Source: an uncultured SAR86 cluster bacterium (GTDB lineage: Bacteria; Pseudomonadota; Gammaproteobacteria; Magnimaribacterales; AG-339-G14). Taken from it: a DNA stretch of 64,000 nucleotides. Below are positions 43,365-54,204 of the stretch, one piece after another. The position numbers and the translations under genes were made by a program. The notes under the pieces were generated by a model. It saw nothing but the letters and a program-made list of their open reading frames with translations, searched no databases and was not told where the DNA came from. The number at the start of each line of letters is the position of its first letter. The first letter of the stretch is position 1. The stretch is from assembly GCA_902524805.1 (NCBI GenBank), contig CABZES010000001.1, positions 1 through 64,000 of the forward strand. The letters run 5' to 3'.

Positions 43365-44072
43365 ATGAACAAGTTGAAAAGTAATTGGAAAGCCTCCTTA
43401 ACTTTTTTTTGTTTACTCTTATTAGTATTATCTCTCGGAGTATGGCAAATAGACAGAGGCTATAAGAAAAAGGAATTAGAAAATACTTTTTTAGAACGTC
43501 AATCTCAACCAGTCAAAGAGATCAAATATAATACATTTGAAAATTCTGACCTATATAGAAATGTTGTATTGGAAGGAAAATATTTAGATCAGATTTTTTT
43601 GCTTGATAACAAAATTCATAACGGAAAACCTGGGTTAAAAGTTTTTTCTCCTTTTGAATCGATTAACGAAAGTTTGGTTCTAGTTTCTAGGGGCTGGATA
43701 GAATTCGAAGATAGATCTAATCTACCAATGATAAAAACAGAAAGGAATGCTTTAAAAATACAGGGTATTTTGAGATATGAATCGAAAGATTTTATTTTAG
43801 AAAACGATAATATGAAAAAAAATACTAATCCAATATTGGTTCAAACTATTAACTTAGACGAATTATCTAATTATTTAGGAAAGCCTTTGTCGCCTTATAT
43901 ACTTGAATTATCTGAGCTTTCAAAATCAGCCTTTGTAAAAACTTGGCAGCCTATAAATTTAAGCTCCTTTCGGCATTTTGGGTATGCAGTTCAGTGGTTT
44001 GGGCTAGGGTTGGTTTTGATTATTGGTTATTTATTTTTCTTAAGAAAAGAGGGAACTAAAGAGAATGAATAA
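43365..44072 (+). CDS. surf1: SURF1 family cytochrome oxidase biogenesis protein
   Basis: LGVWQIDRGYKKKELE...VSRGWI...; C-terminal TM. Confidence 0.88.
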   Translation: MNKLKSNWKASLTFFCLLLLVLSLGVWQIDRGYKKKELENTFLERQSQPVKEIKYNTFENSDLYRNVVLEGKYLDQIFLLDNKIHNGKPGLKVFSPFESINESLVLVSRGWIEFEDRSNLPMIKTERNALKIQGILRYESKDFILENDNMKKNTNPILVQTINLDELSNYLGKPLSPYILELSELSKSAFVKTWQPINLSSFRHFGYAVQWFGLGLVLIIGYLFFLRKEGTKENE

Positions 44073-44643
44073 AGGATTCATTACAGCCTTGCTGATTTTT
44101 TTGACACCTATTATTGTTATTACAGTTAGCACCGTTTGGTACTATTCTGGATATGGTCCCGAAGAAAAAGTTAATTACGGACGCCTTCTTTCTGACCCAA
44201 TAGATGTTGGAACCCTCGAATTAGAGTTGGATTATCAGAATTTAAACGTAGACAGCATGGAAAGAAAATGGATGTTGGTCCATTTTATAAATGATGCATG
44301 TTTAGAAAGTTGTGCTGATTTAATTTATGTCGCAAGGCAAGTGAACGTTTTATTGGCAAGACAACAAACAAGAGTAAAAAGATATATAGCTGCTCCCATA
44401 GAAGTTAAGCCAAAATTAGAAAATTTTTTTACTACCTATCAAGATTTAAATTTCATTGAAGTTAAAGATCAATCTACTACTATTCAAGAGTTTAAAAAGA
44501 ATGGAATTGATCCATTTGCTCAACCAAATATGTTTGTGATTGACCCAATTGGAAATATTATCTTGCATTACTCTGGAGAAGTGGATGGTAAGAAACTACT
44601 GGCAGATCTAAAAAAGTTACTAGGAGCTTCAAAAATTGGTTAA
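44065..44643 (+). CDS. Membrane-anchored thioredoxin-like protein in cytochrome oxidase operon
   Basis: N-terminal TM, WMLVHFINDACLESCADLIY; common position in gammaproteobacterial cox operons. Confidence 0.65.
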   Translation: MNKGFITALLIFLTPIIVITVSTVWYYSGYGPEEKVNYGRLLSDPIDVGTLELELDYQNLNVDSMERKWMLVHFINDACLESCADLIYVARQVNVLLARQQTRVKRYIAAPIEVKPKLENFFTTYQDLNFIEVKDQSTTIQEFKKNGIDPFAQPNMFVIDPIGNIILHYSGEVDGKKLLADLKKLLGASKIG

Positions 44644-45631
44644 CTTAAATAAACTCAAGATTATTTCCTTAATTGGAGTATTTTTAGCTTTTTCCGTAGT
44701 TGCATTAGGAGCTTGGACGAGGCTAGTTGACGCTGGCCTAGGTTGTCCGGATTGGCCAGGGTGTTATGGGTTCGTTTGGATGCCGACCACTGAATCTGAA
44801 ATAAGTCAGGCAAATGCTTTGTATCCAGAAAGAGAATTTGAAGTTGAGAAAGCAATTCCTGAAGTAGTGCATAGATATTTTGCAGGAAGTCTAGGCCTCT
44901 TAATTATCGCAATTTTTGCTATGTCATTTTTTCTAAAACCCAGAAATAATCTAGTCACAAAGCTTTCTGGAGCGCTTACTTTATTAGTGCTTTTTCAATC
45001 TACTTTTGGTTATCTAACCGTTAGTTTGAAATTATGGCCACAAATTGTATCAATTCATTTGCTGGGAGGTTTTGCTACTACTACTCTTCTTTTTTTAATA
45101 TATGTCAAATTGAAAGAATTAAATGATGGCAGTAAAAATTTATATCAAATGTCTAGTTCTTCAAAAATATTTTTAAACTGGGCTTTCCCGATATTAATAA
45201 TTCAGATTATTTTGGGCGTCTGGTTGAGCTCAAATTATGCTTCTTTGGCCTGTCCAGATTTTCCCCTTTGCCAAGGTAAAATTATTCCTAATGCAGATTT
45301 CAAAATGGGCTTCAATTTTTTACAAAGTATTGGCCCAGATTATTTAGGTGGTCAACTCGATCATGAGGCAAGGCTAGCAATCCACATTGTCCATAGATTT
45401 GGCGCTTACTTTGTAACAGCCTATTTCCTTTTTCTTGCTTTTATTTTTGTAAGAGAGAATCAATATAGGTTTGCTAAAATTTTAACTTCTTTTTTGTTTT
45501 TACAAGTAATTTTAGGAGTTTCTAACATTATATATTCTCTTCCTTTATATGTAGCTATAGCCCATAATCTCGGTGCTTTGTTATTGTTAATTTCAATTTC
45601 GTATTTCAGGTTAAAAGTAAGTGATAGCTAA
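44636..45631 (+). CDS. ctaA: Heme A synthase
   Basis: GAWTRLVDAGLGCPDWPGCYG, PEVVHRYFAG, ACPDFPLCQG. Confidence 0.95.
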   Translation: MVNLNKLKIISLIGVFLAFSVVALGAWTRLVDAGLGCPDWPGCYGFVWMPTTESEISQANALYPEREFEVEKAIPEVVHRYFAGSLGLLIIAIFAMSFFLKPRNNLVTKLSGALTLLVLFQSTFGYLTVSLKLWPQIVSIHLLGGFATTTLLFLIYVKLKELNDGSKNLYQMSSSSKIFLNWAFPILIIQIILGVWLSSNYASLACPDFPLCQGKIIPNADFKMGFNFLQSIGPDYLGGQLDHEARLAIHIVHRFGAYFVTAYFLFLAFIFVRENQYRFAKILTSFLFLQVILGVSNIIYSLPLYVAIAHNLGALLLLISISYFRLKVSDS

Positions 45632-46508
45632 CGTAGAAAAAACAAATAACTTTTTGAATTTGGGCGCTTATATCCAACTTACCAAGCCTTCCATTATTTA
45701 CTTGCTGGTTTTAACTGCAGCCACAGCTATGTTTCTTGTCGATGGCCTTGAAACAAATATCTACAAAGCTTTAACTGGGATTTCTGGCATTGGTCTTATC
45801 GCTGCTTCAAGTGCCGCGATCAATCAGATTTTAGATTTAGAAATAGATGGAAAAATGAAGCGAACAGACAAAAGGCCTTTGGTTTCAGGGAAAATTCCTG
45901 TGATAAACGCCATTACTTTTGCAGCAATTCTTTTCATAATTGGATCTTTCCTTCTTTTATCATTTAATAACTTTCTTTCTTGGGCTCTTACCGTTGCAAC
46001 CTGGGTGTTCTATGCTTTTTTATATACAAGAATTTTAAAATTTGCTGGTCCTCAAAATATTGTTATTGGTGGGCTTGCTGGCGCAATGCCTCCAGTTTTA
46101 GGATGGGTTGCTCTAACCGGATCTATCTCTCCCTTGCCATTGTTGTTAGTTGCCATTATTTTTGTATGGACACCTCCTCATTTTTGGGCTTTGGCTATAG
46201 ATAGAATAGACGATTATAAGAATGCAAACGTTCCCATGATGCCGGTAGTTAAAGGGATTGAATATACAAAAATCCAAATACTACTCTACTCATTTCTACT
46301 TTTGGCCTGTTCGCTTTTGCCTTTTGCGATAGGTAGCCTGGGAATATTTTATTTTGTGTCAGCCAGTTCTTTAGGTTTGATTTTTATTTTTTTAGCAGCT
46401 AGGTTAATGCAAGATAAAAAAAATAGCGGGGCTATTCCATTTTTTCTATATTCCATAATTTATTTAACTATACTATTTGTTTCGATGATCTTAGACAGAT
46501 TAATATAA
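45621..46508 (+). CDS. ctaB: Protoheme IX farnesyltransferase
   Basis: NQILDLEIDGKMKRTDKRPLVSG, WTPPHFWALAI. Confidence 0.96.
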   Translation: MIANVEKTNNFLNLGAYIQLTKPSIIYLLVLTAATAMFLVDGLETNIYKALTGISGIGLIAASSAAINQILDLEIDGKMKRTDKRPLVSGKIPVINAITFAAILFIIGSFLLLSFNNFLSWALTVATWVFYAFLYTRILKFAGPQNIVIGGLAGAMPPVLGWVALTGSISPLPLLLVAIIFVWTPPHFWALAIDRIDDYKNANVPMMPVVKGIEYTKIQILLYSFLLLACSLLPFAIGSLGIFYFVSASSLGLIFIFLAARLMQDKKNSGAIPFFLYSIIYLTILFVSMILDRLI

Positions 46509-46512
46509 TTTT

Positions 46513-47160
46513 ATGACGGAAAATAAAGGCATCACTTATACAGTTATTTCATGTTTGGCTATTGTCTCAATGGTTATTGGCCTGTTTGTTTATAGTACTG
46601 TTGCCGAAAAAGAGCTGACAAACGATCAGTATAAACTTCTTAAATTTTATCAGCTTAATACCAAAAGGGATTTAAATGCTTTCTCTCTCTCAAAAAATGG
46701 AGAGGTTTTTTCGGAGGCAGATTTTATAGGCAAATGGGATTTGGTCTTTTTAGGATTCGCATCTTGCCCTGACATGTGTCCAATGACAATGCAAAAATTA
46801 GCCAAAACATTTGAGCTTCTTGCTCAAAAAGACGGACTGATCGAAAAAATAAATTTCGTGATGATTTCAATTGATCCGGATAGGGATACACCTGAGAGAA
46901 TGCATCAATACGCTTCAGCATTTAACGATGACTTCATAGGAGTTTCGGGAAATATAAAGGACACGTATCAACTTTCTCTCAATTTAACTTTACCCTTTAC
47001 TCCAATTATTAACTCTGAAAATAAAGACTATGACATGGATCATAGTATGAATTTAGCTTTAATTGATCCCAGCGGAAAATATCATGGGTTTTTTAAAACT
47101 CCTTACACACCTGAAATGATGTCAGAAGCTTTAGAAAGTATTATAAGGTTTTCAAATTAG
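46513..47160 (+). CDS. SCO1/SenC copper chaperone family protein
   Basis: FLGFASCPDMCPMTM, SIDPDRDTPERM, DMDHSMNLALIDPSG. Confidence 0.93.
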   Translation: MTENKGITYTVISCLAIVSMVIGLFVYSTVAEKELTNDQYKLLKFYQLNTKRDLNAFSLSKNGEVFSEADFIGKWDLVFLGFASCPDMCPMTMQKLAKTFELLAQKDGLIEKINFVMISIDPDRDTPERMHQYASAFNDDFIGVSGNIKDTYQLSLNLTLPFTPIINSENKDYDMDHSMNLALIDPSGKYHGFFKTPYTPEMMSEALESIIRFSN

Positions 47161-47259
47161 CCGCTTCTCTGTCGTATAAATTTAATAACGACCCTCTTTT
47201 CTCTGCTATAGTTTTATTGAGAATTAATCTCATTAGTAACATATTAGGGAGGAGAGAAT

Positions 47260-47670
47260 ATGGAACCAATAGAACTGGCTTTAACAGCCTTTCAAAATGG
47301 CCGAATAATAGATGCTTTATCTTTTATTGGCGTCATAATAGCCATTTGGCTAGCTTTAAGAGTTGCGAACATGACTGGAGAAAATCCAGATAGCAACATA
47401 GCAACTAAAATAGTTTCAACGGCTTTTGGCCTAACTATCGTAGCAGGTACTTGGCAATCATTTACTTTTGCCACAACTACTTGGACAAATTTTGCTAGAA
47501 GATTAACTGATATGGGGTCTGAAAATTGGGGAGATCCAGTTGGAGCTCAAGCTTTAATAGATTATGTAGGTACAACTGAAAATGTTGGCATGCCTACTCC
47601 TTTAGGAATAACGTTTTGTGTAATCGTAGCAATAATGATTATTTCTTTAATTTGGGTGCCGAGAAAATAA
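47260..47670 (+). CDS. Small membrane protein, paralogous trio member 1
   Basis: 136 aa, hydrophobic segments at both ends; gggaggagag RBS. Confidence 0.7.
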   Translation: MEPIELALTAFQNGRIIDALSFIGVIIAIWLALRVANMTGENPDSNIATKIVSTAFGLTIVAGTWQSFTFATTTWTNFARRLTDMGSENWGDPVGAQALIDYVGTTENVGMPTPLGITFCVIVAIMIISLIWVPRK

Positions 47671-47682
47671 ATAGGAGGAAAT

Positions 47683-48120
47683 ATGGAAGAAATTACTATA
47701 ACAGGAATCATGGATGCAAATATTGGCTTGCTTCAAGCTAACGCAATTTTTGCTGCAGGAAATATAATTTTACTTTGGATGGTATTTAGAGGAGTTACAA
47801 ACGCAAATTTATACGGTGCAAATCTTTTTTCAAAGGTTATCCACACTGTAATGTCTTTGTGTATTGTATTATTTAATACAGCTACTCTGGGAAATATTAG
47901 TTCTCTGGTAAACAACTGGGCAATGGCTTTGTCTGAATTTGAAGGAGAATTGCCTGGTGGGTTAGCTCAATTTGTTGAAAGAATGGGCGCAACGGAATAT
48001 ACAAATCCAGGTTTAATACCTGAAAATCCAGTTGCTTTAATTTTCTGGATTGCAGTTGTAATAGGCCTTGTTGGTGGAATGTGGACTGCTCCAGAACCAA
48101 AAGAACAAGCAGGAGGATAA
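47683..48120 (+). CDS. Small membrane protein, paralogous trio member 2
   Basis: 145 aa; LLWMVFRGV...GANLFSKVIHTVMSLCIVLFN similar to members 1 and 3; aggagg RBS. Confidence 0.7.
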   Translation: MEEITITGIMDANIGLLQANAIFAAGNIILLWMVFRGVTNANLYGANLFSKVIHTVMSLCIVLFNTATLGNISSLVNNWAMALSEFEGELPGGLAQFVERMGATEYTNPGLIPENPVALIFWIAVVIGLVGGMWTAPEPKEQAGG

Positions 48121-48124
48121 GAAT

Positions 48125-48535
48125 ATGTCAGAACTAGAAATATTAACTCTTATGAATGCTCAATTTACTACAAATGGAGTATTTCTATTCGTGGGAGCAT
48201 TCCTACTATGGGTCGCTTTTAGAGGTGTAATAAGAATTCAGGATCAAGGGGCAAACTTGATACAGAAAATTTTATCTACTTTGTTTTCTTTAGGTATTGT
48301 TTATTTTAATTTGCTGCAGGTAAATTTTATTGGACAAAACTTTGGTAATAGTGCCGGAGCTTTATGTGAATTAGATAGCGTGTCTTCTGGATCGCAAGGT
48401 CTAATTGATTTAATAGGCTGTGATGGAGTAAGTAATTCATTAATTCCTTATGATCCAATTTTTGCTGTTTGGTGGTTAGTTATAACTATCATGCTAATGG
48501 CAGGCATCTGGATGAAAAAGGAAGACCTTTCATAA
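48125..48535 (+). CDS. Small membrane protein, paralogous trio member 3
   Basis: Start moved from 48068 to ATG 48125 with aggaggataag RBS; LLWVAFRGV...GANLIQKILSTLFSLGIVYFN. Confidence 0.7.
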   Translation: MSELEILTLMNAQFTTNGVFLFVGAFLLWVAFRGVIRIQDQGANLIQKILSTLFSLGIVYFNLLQVNFIGQNFGNSAGALCELDSVSSGSQGLIDLIGCDGVSNSLIPYDPIFAVWWLVITIMLMAGIWMKKEDLS

Positions 48536-48545
48536 AAGTCGAAAT

Positions 48546-48575
48546 AAAAAAGGGGGGTTTTTGCCCTCCTTTTTT
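48546..48575. terminator. Rho-independent terminator after the trio, probably bidirectional
   Basis: aaaaaaggggggtttttgccctcctttttt GC-rich stem (one mismatch) with A/T tracts. Confidence 0.8.
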
Positions 48576-49548
48576 ACATTTCTATTACAACTTTTCCAGT
48601 AGCTTTTCTATTTTCTAAGGACGATATCGCTTCCGCCGCATCATCTAAAGAATAGCTTTTAGTAATTTGTGGTTTGAGCTTGCCTTCAGCATGAAGGGCA
48701 AATAACTCATCAAAGTTCTTTGAATTCTCTTCAGGCTCTGCGCCTGTAAATCTTCCCCAAAAAACACCCACGATAGAACATCCTTTCAATAATGCTAAAT
48801 TTGTTGGTACCTCAGGGATAGGCCCACTTGCAAAACCGATCACTAGAACTCTTCCTTTCCAATTTACACATCTCATGCATTGTAAAAAAATGTCACCGCC
48901 GATTGGGTCATAAATAACATCTGCTCCTAAGCCATCGGTTAAAGCTTTTACTTTTTCTTTCAATTCGCCATCGCTGTAATTTATAACTTCGTCAGCACCA
49001 AGATTTTTTGCAATTTCTAATTTCTCATCAGTGCTTGCTGCTGCGATAACTTTTGCACCCATAGCTTTGCCAATTTCAATTGCTGTTGTGCCAACTCCTC
49101 CTCCAGCTCCAGTAACCAACAAGGTTTCACCAGCCTGAAGTTGACCCCTCTGTTTTAAAGCATGATAAGTAGTTCCATAATTAAGAGGAAAAGCCGCTCC
49201 ATCTCTAAAATCCATAGTCTCTGGTAAAGGCATTAAGGTCATTTCGAAGGCAACGACTTTCTCAGCAATTCCGCCGTTACCAGTCATAGCAATCACTCGA
49301 TCTCCTATTTTCCAGTCAACAACGCCTTCGCCAACTTCACTGATAACACCTGCTATTTCTCCGCCGGGAGAAAAAGGAAAAGGAGGCTGAAATTGGTATT
49401 TACCTTGAACAATTAAAACATCTGGAAAACTCACTCCTGCAGCCTTTACATCGACAACTACTTGTCCTGCTTCAGCTCTAGGATCTTCTATTTCTTCAAC
49501 CTTATGAGATTCAACTGGTCCAAATTCTTTACATACATATGCTTTCAT
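48574..49548 (-). CDS. NADPH:quinone oxidoreductase family protein (zinc-less MDR)
   Basis: VTGAGGGVGTTAIEIGKAMGAKVIAAAS. Confidence 0.9.
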   Translation of the reverse strand: MKAYVCKEFGPVESHKVEEIEDPRAEAGQVVVDVKAAGVSFPDVLIVQGKYQFQPPFPFSPGGEIAGVISEVGEGVVDWKIGDRVIAMTGNGGIAEKVVAFEMTLMPLPETMDFRDGAAFPLNYGTTYHALKQRGQLQAGETLLVTGAGGGVGTTAIEIGKAMGAKVIAAASTDEKLEIAKNLGADEVINYSDGELKEKVKALTDGLGADVIYDPIGGDIFLQCMRCVNWKGRVLVIGFASGPIPEVPTNLALLKGCSIVGVFWGRFTGAEPEENSKNFDELFALHAEGKLKPQITKSYSLDDAAEAISSLENRKATGKVVIEM

Positions 49549-49558
49549 TCGTATCTCC

Positions 49559-51109
49559 TTAAATAGCGTTTAAATAATCCTTTAAAAAAGTATCAAAATC
49601 AACTTCTTTCGAAGATTCAAGATTTTGGAACTCTTTAAGAGAAGCTTCAGCGGAAATTTTTATATTCGTAGTGTCTTTTTTCAAGACTTCATAGTATTTA
49701 TTATTTATTTTTACTCTGTTGTTACAAAACTCATTCCAAGAGATATTTTTTTCTTCCATTTCTTTCAAAATCATCCCAGAAGGAGTTAAGTCAGAATTTC
49801 GTAGTTTAGCTTTTTGAATATTCAAAGATCTTAGAATTTTCTTTTTGAGATCATCTGCTTCAATGGGAAGGGCATATGCATAATCGTAAATTTTACTAAA
49901 CACCTCTTCAGCAGCATCCTTAACTGAAATAGTTTTGCCGTCTCTTTTTAATAAGAGATTTGGATCTCTGCCATTCCTTACAGTATTTTGCCAATTTTCT
50001 TGTATTTCTTTGATTCTATTTGCATCAAAGGGATAATTTTCATCAATTAAGGAAACTATTAAATATGCTTCTATAAAATAAGCAGTATGCTTATCTATAC
50101 TACCTTTCAGAAAGGGATTGTTGTCTAGACACCGAACCTCTACATATTCTATACCTTCATTTTTTAAAACATTGATTGGCCTTTGCCCGCTTTGAACAAC
50201 TCTTTTTGGCCTAATTGAGCTGTAGTATTCATTTTCTATTTGAATTATTGAATCGTTTATTTGGATGTGTTTATCTCCTCTCTTTAAACCTATTTTTTCA
50301 TAGGGTTCATATTTCTTTGTGAGAGCATGCTTCAAATCAGAAATATATTCATCCAGATCGTTATATGCGATATTTAAGTCATCTTGGGCTTCAGACATAT
50401 AACCTAGCTCACTCATTCTTAAACAAGTCGCATTTTCTAAATAAAGATCTTCATTGTTTAGAGGCTTTAAAAAATTATTTCTGTTTGTGAGAAAAGTCTT
50501 CGGTACCACAGGACTTGCTCCAAACAAATAAAGAAGCAACCATGCATTTTTACGAAAATTTCTAATTAAGTTTAGGTATTTTTTATCTTGAAATGGTCGG
50601 AAATCCGAAGGTGAGCCTTGCCATTTTTTAAAGAAATCTTCATTTAATGAGAAATTATAATGAATTCCAGATACACATTGCATCATACTTCCATACCTAT
50701 AGCTTAGTCCTATTCGATAAAGTTCTTTAAGTCTTCCTGAATTGCTGTTTCCATAGTGTGCAATTCTAATATCTGACTCTTCTTTAATAGCGCACGGTAT
50801 GCTTCCTGGCCATACTATGTCGTCAATGCTTTGATGGGTGTAAGCTAAAATAATTTTTAAATCAGATAAAGCTTTTTCTACGGAAGAAGCCTTGGCCGTA
50901 ATTAGCTCTAATAACGCTTCAGAAAAATCCGTCGTAATATAAGGATTAGTCAATGCTGCTCCCAAAATTTCTGGGTGATCTGAAGTAGATATGTTTGAAT
51001 TGTTAACTCTTAGGGACTCTTTCTCGATTCCTCTTTGAGAAAATTTAGAAAAATCAACCAAATTAAGATCGCTCATTTTTTTAAGCGAATCTTTAAAAAA
51101 GTTTGACAT
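49559..51109 (-). CDS. gshA: Glutamate--cysteine ligase
   Basis: RGIEKESLRVN, YEPYEKIGLKRGDKHIQINDS, EYVEVRCLDNNPF. Confidence 0.95.
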   Translation of the reverse strand: MSNFFKDSLKKMSDLNLVDFSKFSQRGIEKESLRVNNSNISTSDHPEILGAALTNPYITTDFSEALLELITAKASSVEKALSDLKIILAYTHQSIDDIVWPGSIPCAIKEESDIRIAHYGNSNSGRLKELYRIGLSYRYGSMMQCVSGIHYNFSLNEDFFKKWQGSPSDFRPFQDKKYLNLIRNFRKNAWLLLYLFGASPVVPKTFLTNRNNFLKPLNNEDLYLENATCLRMSELGYMSEAQDDLNIAYNDLDEYISDLKHALTKKYEPYEKIGLKRGDKHIQINDSIIQIENEYYSSIRPKRVVQSGQRPINVLKNEGIEYVEVRCLDNNPFLKGSIDKHTAYFIEAYLIVSLIDENYPFDANRIKEIQENWQNTVRNGRDPNLLLKRDGKTISVKDAAEEVFSKIYDYAYALPIEADDLKKKILRSLNIQKAKLRNSDLTPSGMILKEMEEKNISWNEFCNNRVKINNKYYEVLKKDTTNIKISAEASLKEFQNLESSKEVDFDTFLKDYLNAI

Positions 51110-51170
51110 GATTTTTATAAAGTATTTTTAAGACCTATTTTTAAAACCAATTAAAATATCTTAGTTTTAT

Positions 51171-52694
51171 TTAGGTAGATGGGCCAGAGGCAAGAATTTC
51201 ATCAGTCACGTCAAATTTTGACATGTTTTCATTAAATTTGATTGCTAAGTCTTCTGCAGCTTTTTTATATTGACCTTGATCAGACCAAGTTTCTTCGGGG
51301 TTAAGTATTTTTGTTTCAACGCCCTCCAATTCAGTAGGAATTTCTACATTCATTATCTCGAGTGTAGATTTAGGGCTTTCTTCAATAGAACCTGATTGAA
51401 TGGCTTTTATTATATTTCTCGTAGTGGGAATATTGAACCTTTCTCCGACGCCATAAGACCCGCCCGTCCATCCTGAATTCACTATGTATACTTTGCTACC
51501 AAATCCTTCAATTCTCTTCATAAGAAGATCAGCATAAACTTGAGCTTTTCTTGGAAAGAATGGAGCACCGAAACAATTTGAAAAAGTAGAAGATATTTCT
51601 TCTGTCGAGCCCAATTCAGTTGAGCCGACTTTCGCGGTATAACCACTTAAAAAATGATACGCAGCTTGCTCCTTAGATAAAATTGAAACTGGAGGCATTA
51701 CGCCAGATAAATCACAGGTTAGAAAAATGATATTTTGTGGCTCTCCACCATAATTTTTTTCAAGATGTTGATCAACATGACTTAATGGGTAACAAGCTCT
51801 AGTATTTTCAGTCAATGTTTGGTCTGCGTAGTCAACTTCCAAGCTAGAAGGATCGAAGATTACATTCTCTAAAATTGCACCATTTTTAATTGCGTTCCAG
51901 ATTACTGGCTCATTTTTTTGGGACAGATCGACAGTTTTTGCATAACATCCACCTTCGATATTAAATACTATTCCATCTCCCCATCCATGTTCATCGTCAC
52001 CAATAAGCCATCTATTAGGATCAGCTGAAAGAGTAGTTTTACCAGTTCCTGATAATCCAAAAAATAAAGATACATCGCCATCATTTCCAGCATTTGCTGC
52101 GCAGTGCATAGACAAGACATCTTCTTCTGGAAGAATAAAATTCATAATACCGAACATTGATTTTTTCATTTCACCTGCATAACCAATGCCAAGAATAAGT
52201 ATTTGTTTAGTTGAGAAATTAATCATTACAGTACCGTCCGAATTAGTTCCATGACGACTAGGATCACACTTAAAACCTGGAGCTGATCTTAATTGCCAGA
52301 CATCTTTTGCTTTATGATTAAAAGATTCAGGCTGAATAAAGAGGCTTTGGCAGAACATATTGTGCCAAGCAAATTCATTTTCAATCCTAACAGGCTGATA
52401 ATGTTCAGAACTTGCGCCAACATGCAAATCAGCAGTGAATTTTTCTTTATCCTTAAGATATTCTTCTGATTCATCCCAAAGATTGAGAAATTTTTTAGCT
52501 TCAATTGGTTGATTATTTTCGCCCCAGTCTACAACATCATGAGTTAAAGCATCATCAACGAGAAATCTATCAGCTGGACTTCTTCCGGTTCTTGTTCCCG
52601 TTGTAACAACAAAGGCACCATTATTAACTTGAAAACCTTCGCCTTTCTTTAATGCGATATCTAATAAATTAGGTATTGGTATGTTATGGTTCAA
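51171..52694 (-). CDS. pckA: Phosphoenolpyruvate carboxykinase (ATP)
   Basis: [42 protein letters not shown]. Confidence 0.97.
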   Translation of the reverse strand: MNHNIPIPNLLDIALKKGEGFQVNNGAFVVTTGTRTGRSPADRFLVDDALTHDVVDWGENNQPIEAKKFLNLWDESEEYLKDKEKFTADLHVGASSEHYQPVRIENEFAWHNMFCQSLFIQPESFNHKAKDVWQLRSAPGFKCDPSRHGTNSDGTVMINFSTKQILILGIGYAGEMKKSMFGIMNFILPEEDVLSMHCAANAGNDGDVSLFFGLSGTGKTTLSADPNRWLIGDDEHGWGDGIVFNIEGGCYAKTVDLSQKNEPVIWNAIKNGAILENVIFDPSSLEVDYADQTLTENTRACYPLSHVDQHLEKNYGGEPQNIIFLTCDLSGVMPPVSILSKEQAAYHFLSGYTAKVGSTELGSTEEISSTFSNCFGAPFFPRKAQVYADLLMKRIEGFGSKVYIVNSGWTGGSYGVGERFNIPTTRNIIKAIQSGSIEESPKSTLEIMNVEIPTELEGVETKILNPEETWSDQGQYKKAAEDLAIKFNENMSKFDVTDEILASGPST

Positions 52695-52822
52695 TATTCT
52701 TCTCTCAAATTTCCTTTTCTAAAAAGATACTGGATTCAGTAAAAGGAAAGCTATTATGCCAAATTTTATTGATATATCATATCTAAAATATAATAAATTC
52801 TTTCGCAAACTATTAGACAATT

Positions 52823-53761
52823 ATGAACGAAGATCTAACCTTCAAAAAAGGAGAATTTGGTTTTGTTAAGTACAAATCAAAAAATCCATTTGAATTCTTT
52901 CACATCATTAACGAACTAGACGAATCTCCCGAACAAGACTTAGAAGGTTGGTTGCTTTTCCCTGAAGAGGGTAAAAAACCTTATTCATGTATGGTTTGTG
53001 TTCATCACAGCGGCGGATGGGGCGCCGCGCAATACGAGATGATTCGAGATATATTAGAATCAGGAATAGCCGTATTTCAAGTAAATAGTTTTGAAGCTAG
53101 AGGAGTTACTTCAACAACAGAAGAACAAATGGCGGTCACTACAGCTATGATTATGACTGATGCATTTGAGCCTTTAAAATTTCTTTCAAAACATCCAGAT
53201 ATCGATAAAACAAGAATCGGAATTTGTGGTTGGAGTCTTGGAGCAGGTTCCTCTTTATATGCAGGATGGCTTCCTTTGGCAGAAAAACTTGCGCCTGAAG
53301 GAGAAAGATTTGCTTTGCATTTAAATTATTATCCTTTGGCTTCCTATTGGCCAGATGAGATGAGATGGACAAATGCCCCAATTTTGAATCTTATCGGAGA
53401 TCAAGATGATTACACTCCATTTGAACTTGCTCAAAAATTAACAATTGGCATTAATGAATCTGGTGCAAACTGCAAAGACATTCTTTATGCTGGCGGACTG
53501 CATGGTTTTGATTCGATGTATCCTAAAACTTTTTGGCCAGATTCGATAGCTCCTAAAGTTTCTAGATTTGCAAAGATTGATTCTAAAGGAGACATGACTT
53601 ATGAAACAGATGATGGAAAAGTCTTAGCTTTAAATAGCCCTGAAGATCGTTTAAAACTATTTGAAGAAGTCGCAAAGTTTGGCGCTTGGACAGGTGGAAC
53701 TTGGCAATTAAGGAGGGATTGCAAAAAAGACGCTTTAAACTTTTTAAAGGAAAATCTTTAA
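52823..53761 (+). CDS. Dienelactone hydrolase family alpha/beta hydrolase
   Basis: VCVHHSGGWG, IGICGWSLGAGSSLYA, GGLHGFDSM. Confidence 0.85.
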   Translation: MNEDLTFKKGEFGFVKYKSKNPFEFFHIINELDESPEQDLEGWLLFPEEGKKPYSCMVCVHHSGGWGAAQYEMIRDILESGIAVFQVNSFEARGVTSTTEEQMAVTTAMIMTDAFEPLKFLSKHPDIDKTRIGICGWSLGAGSSLYAGWLPLAEKLAPEGERFALHLNYYPLASYWPDEMRWTNAPILNLIGDQDDYTPFELAQKLTIGINESGANCKDILYAGGLHGFDSMYPKTFWPDSIAPKVSRFAKIDSKGDMTYETDDGKVLALNSPEDRLKLFEEVAKFGAWTGGTWQLRRDCKKDALNFLKENL

Positions 53762-54138
53762 AATATGAAATCTCTCTTAGAGTATCTCCAAAAACATATT
53801 CCAAAAACAATAATTTCATTTAAGAAGATATAAAAAGTTGTAGTATTTAAACTGTCATCTAGAAAGAAACTTATAATTCTTCCTGCAACAAAGCTTCCTA
53901 GGAATATTGCATAGGTTAAATAGACTTTTTTTCTTAAATTTATTCTATACATGCCGATAAAAGACATTAGTCCTACAAAAGTAAAAAACGCATATAGCGC
54001 TCTAGTCTCGTTTAAAAAAACTATGGAGTAATCATAAACTCCTAGCAAGCCAATGATGATTTCCGGAAAGAAAAGGCCCAGAATTCCGAAGCCGAACCAC
54101 TCAAGTCCAAATAGAAATAAAAAAACTTTGTCTAACAT
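53758..54138 (-). CDS. Small multi-TM protein (DUF4345-like)
   Basis: Four predicted hydrophobic segments; family by recollection only. Confidence 0.55.
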   Translation of the reverse strand: MLDKVFLFLFGLEWFGFGILGLFFPEIIIGLLGVYDYSIVFLNETRALYAFFTFVGLMSFIGMYRINLRKKVYLTYAIFLGSFVAGRIISFFLDDSLNTTTFYIFLNEIIVFGICFWRYSKRDFIF

Positions 54139-54204
54139 TTATCTATAATTGATATCTTTAATCTAAACTATAGTATATAAACATTAGTTGCAACTAGTTC
54201 AAAA

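Noticed and set aside
45980-46204. Plus-strand ORF 74 aa inside ctaB
   Set aside because: Out-of-frame overlap with clearly conserved farnesyltransferase.
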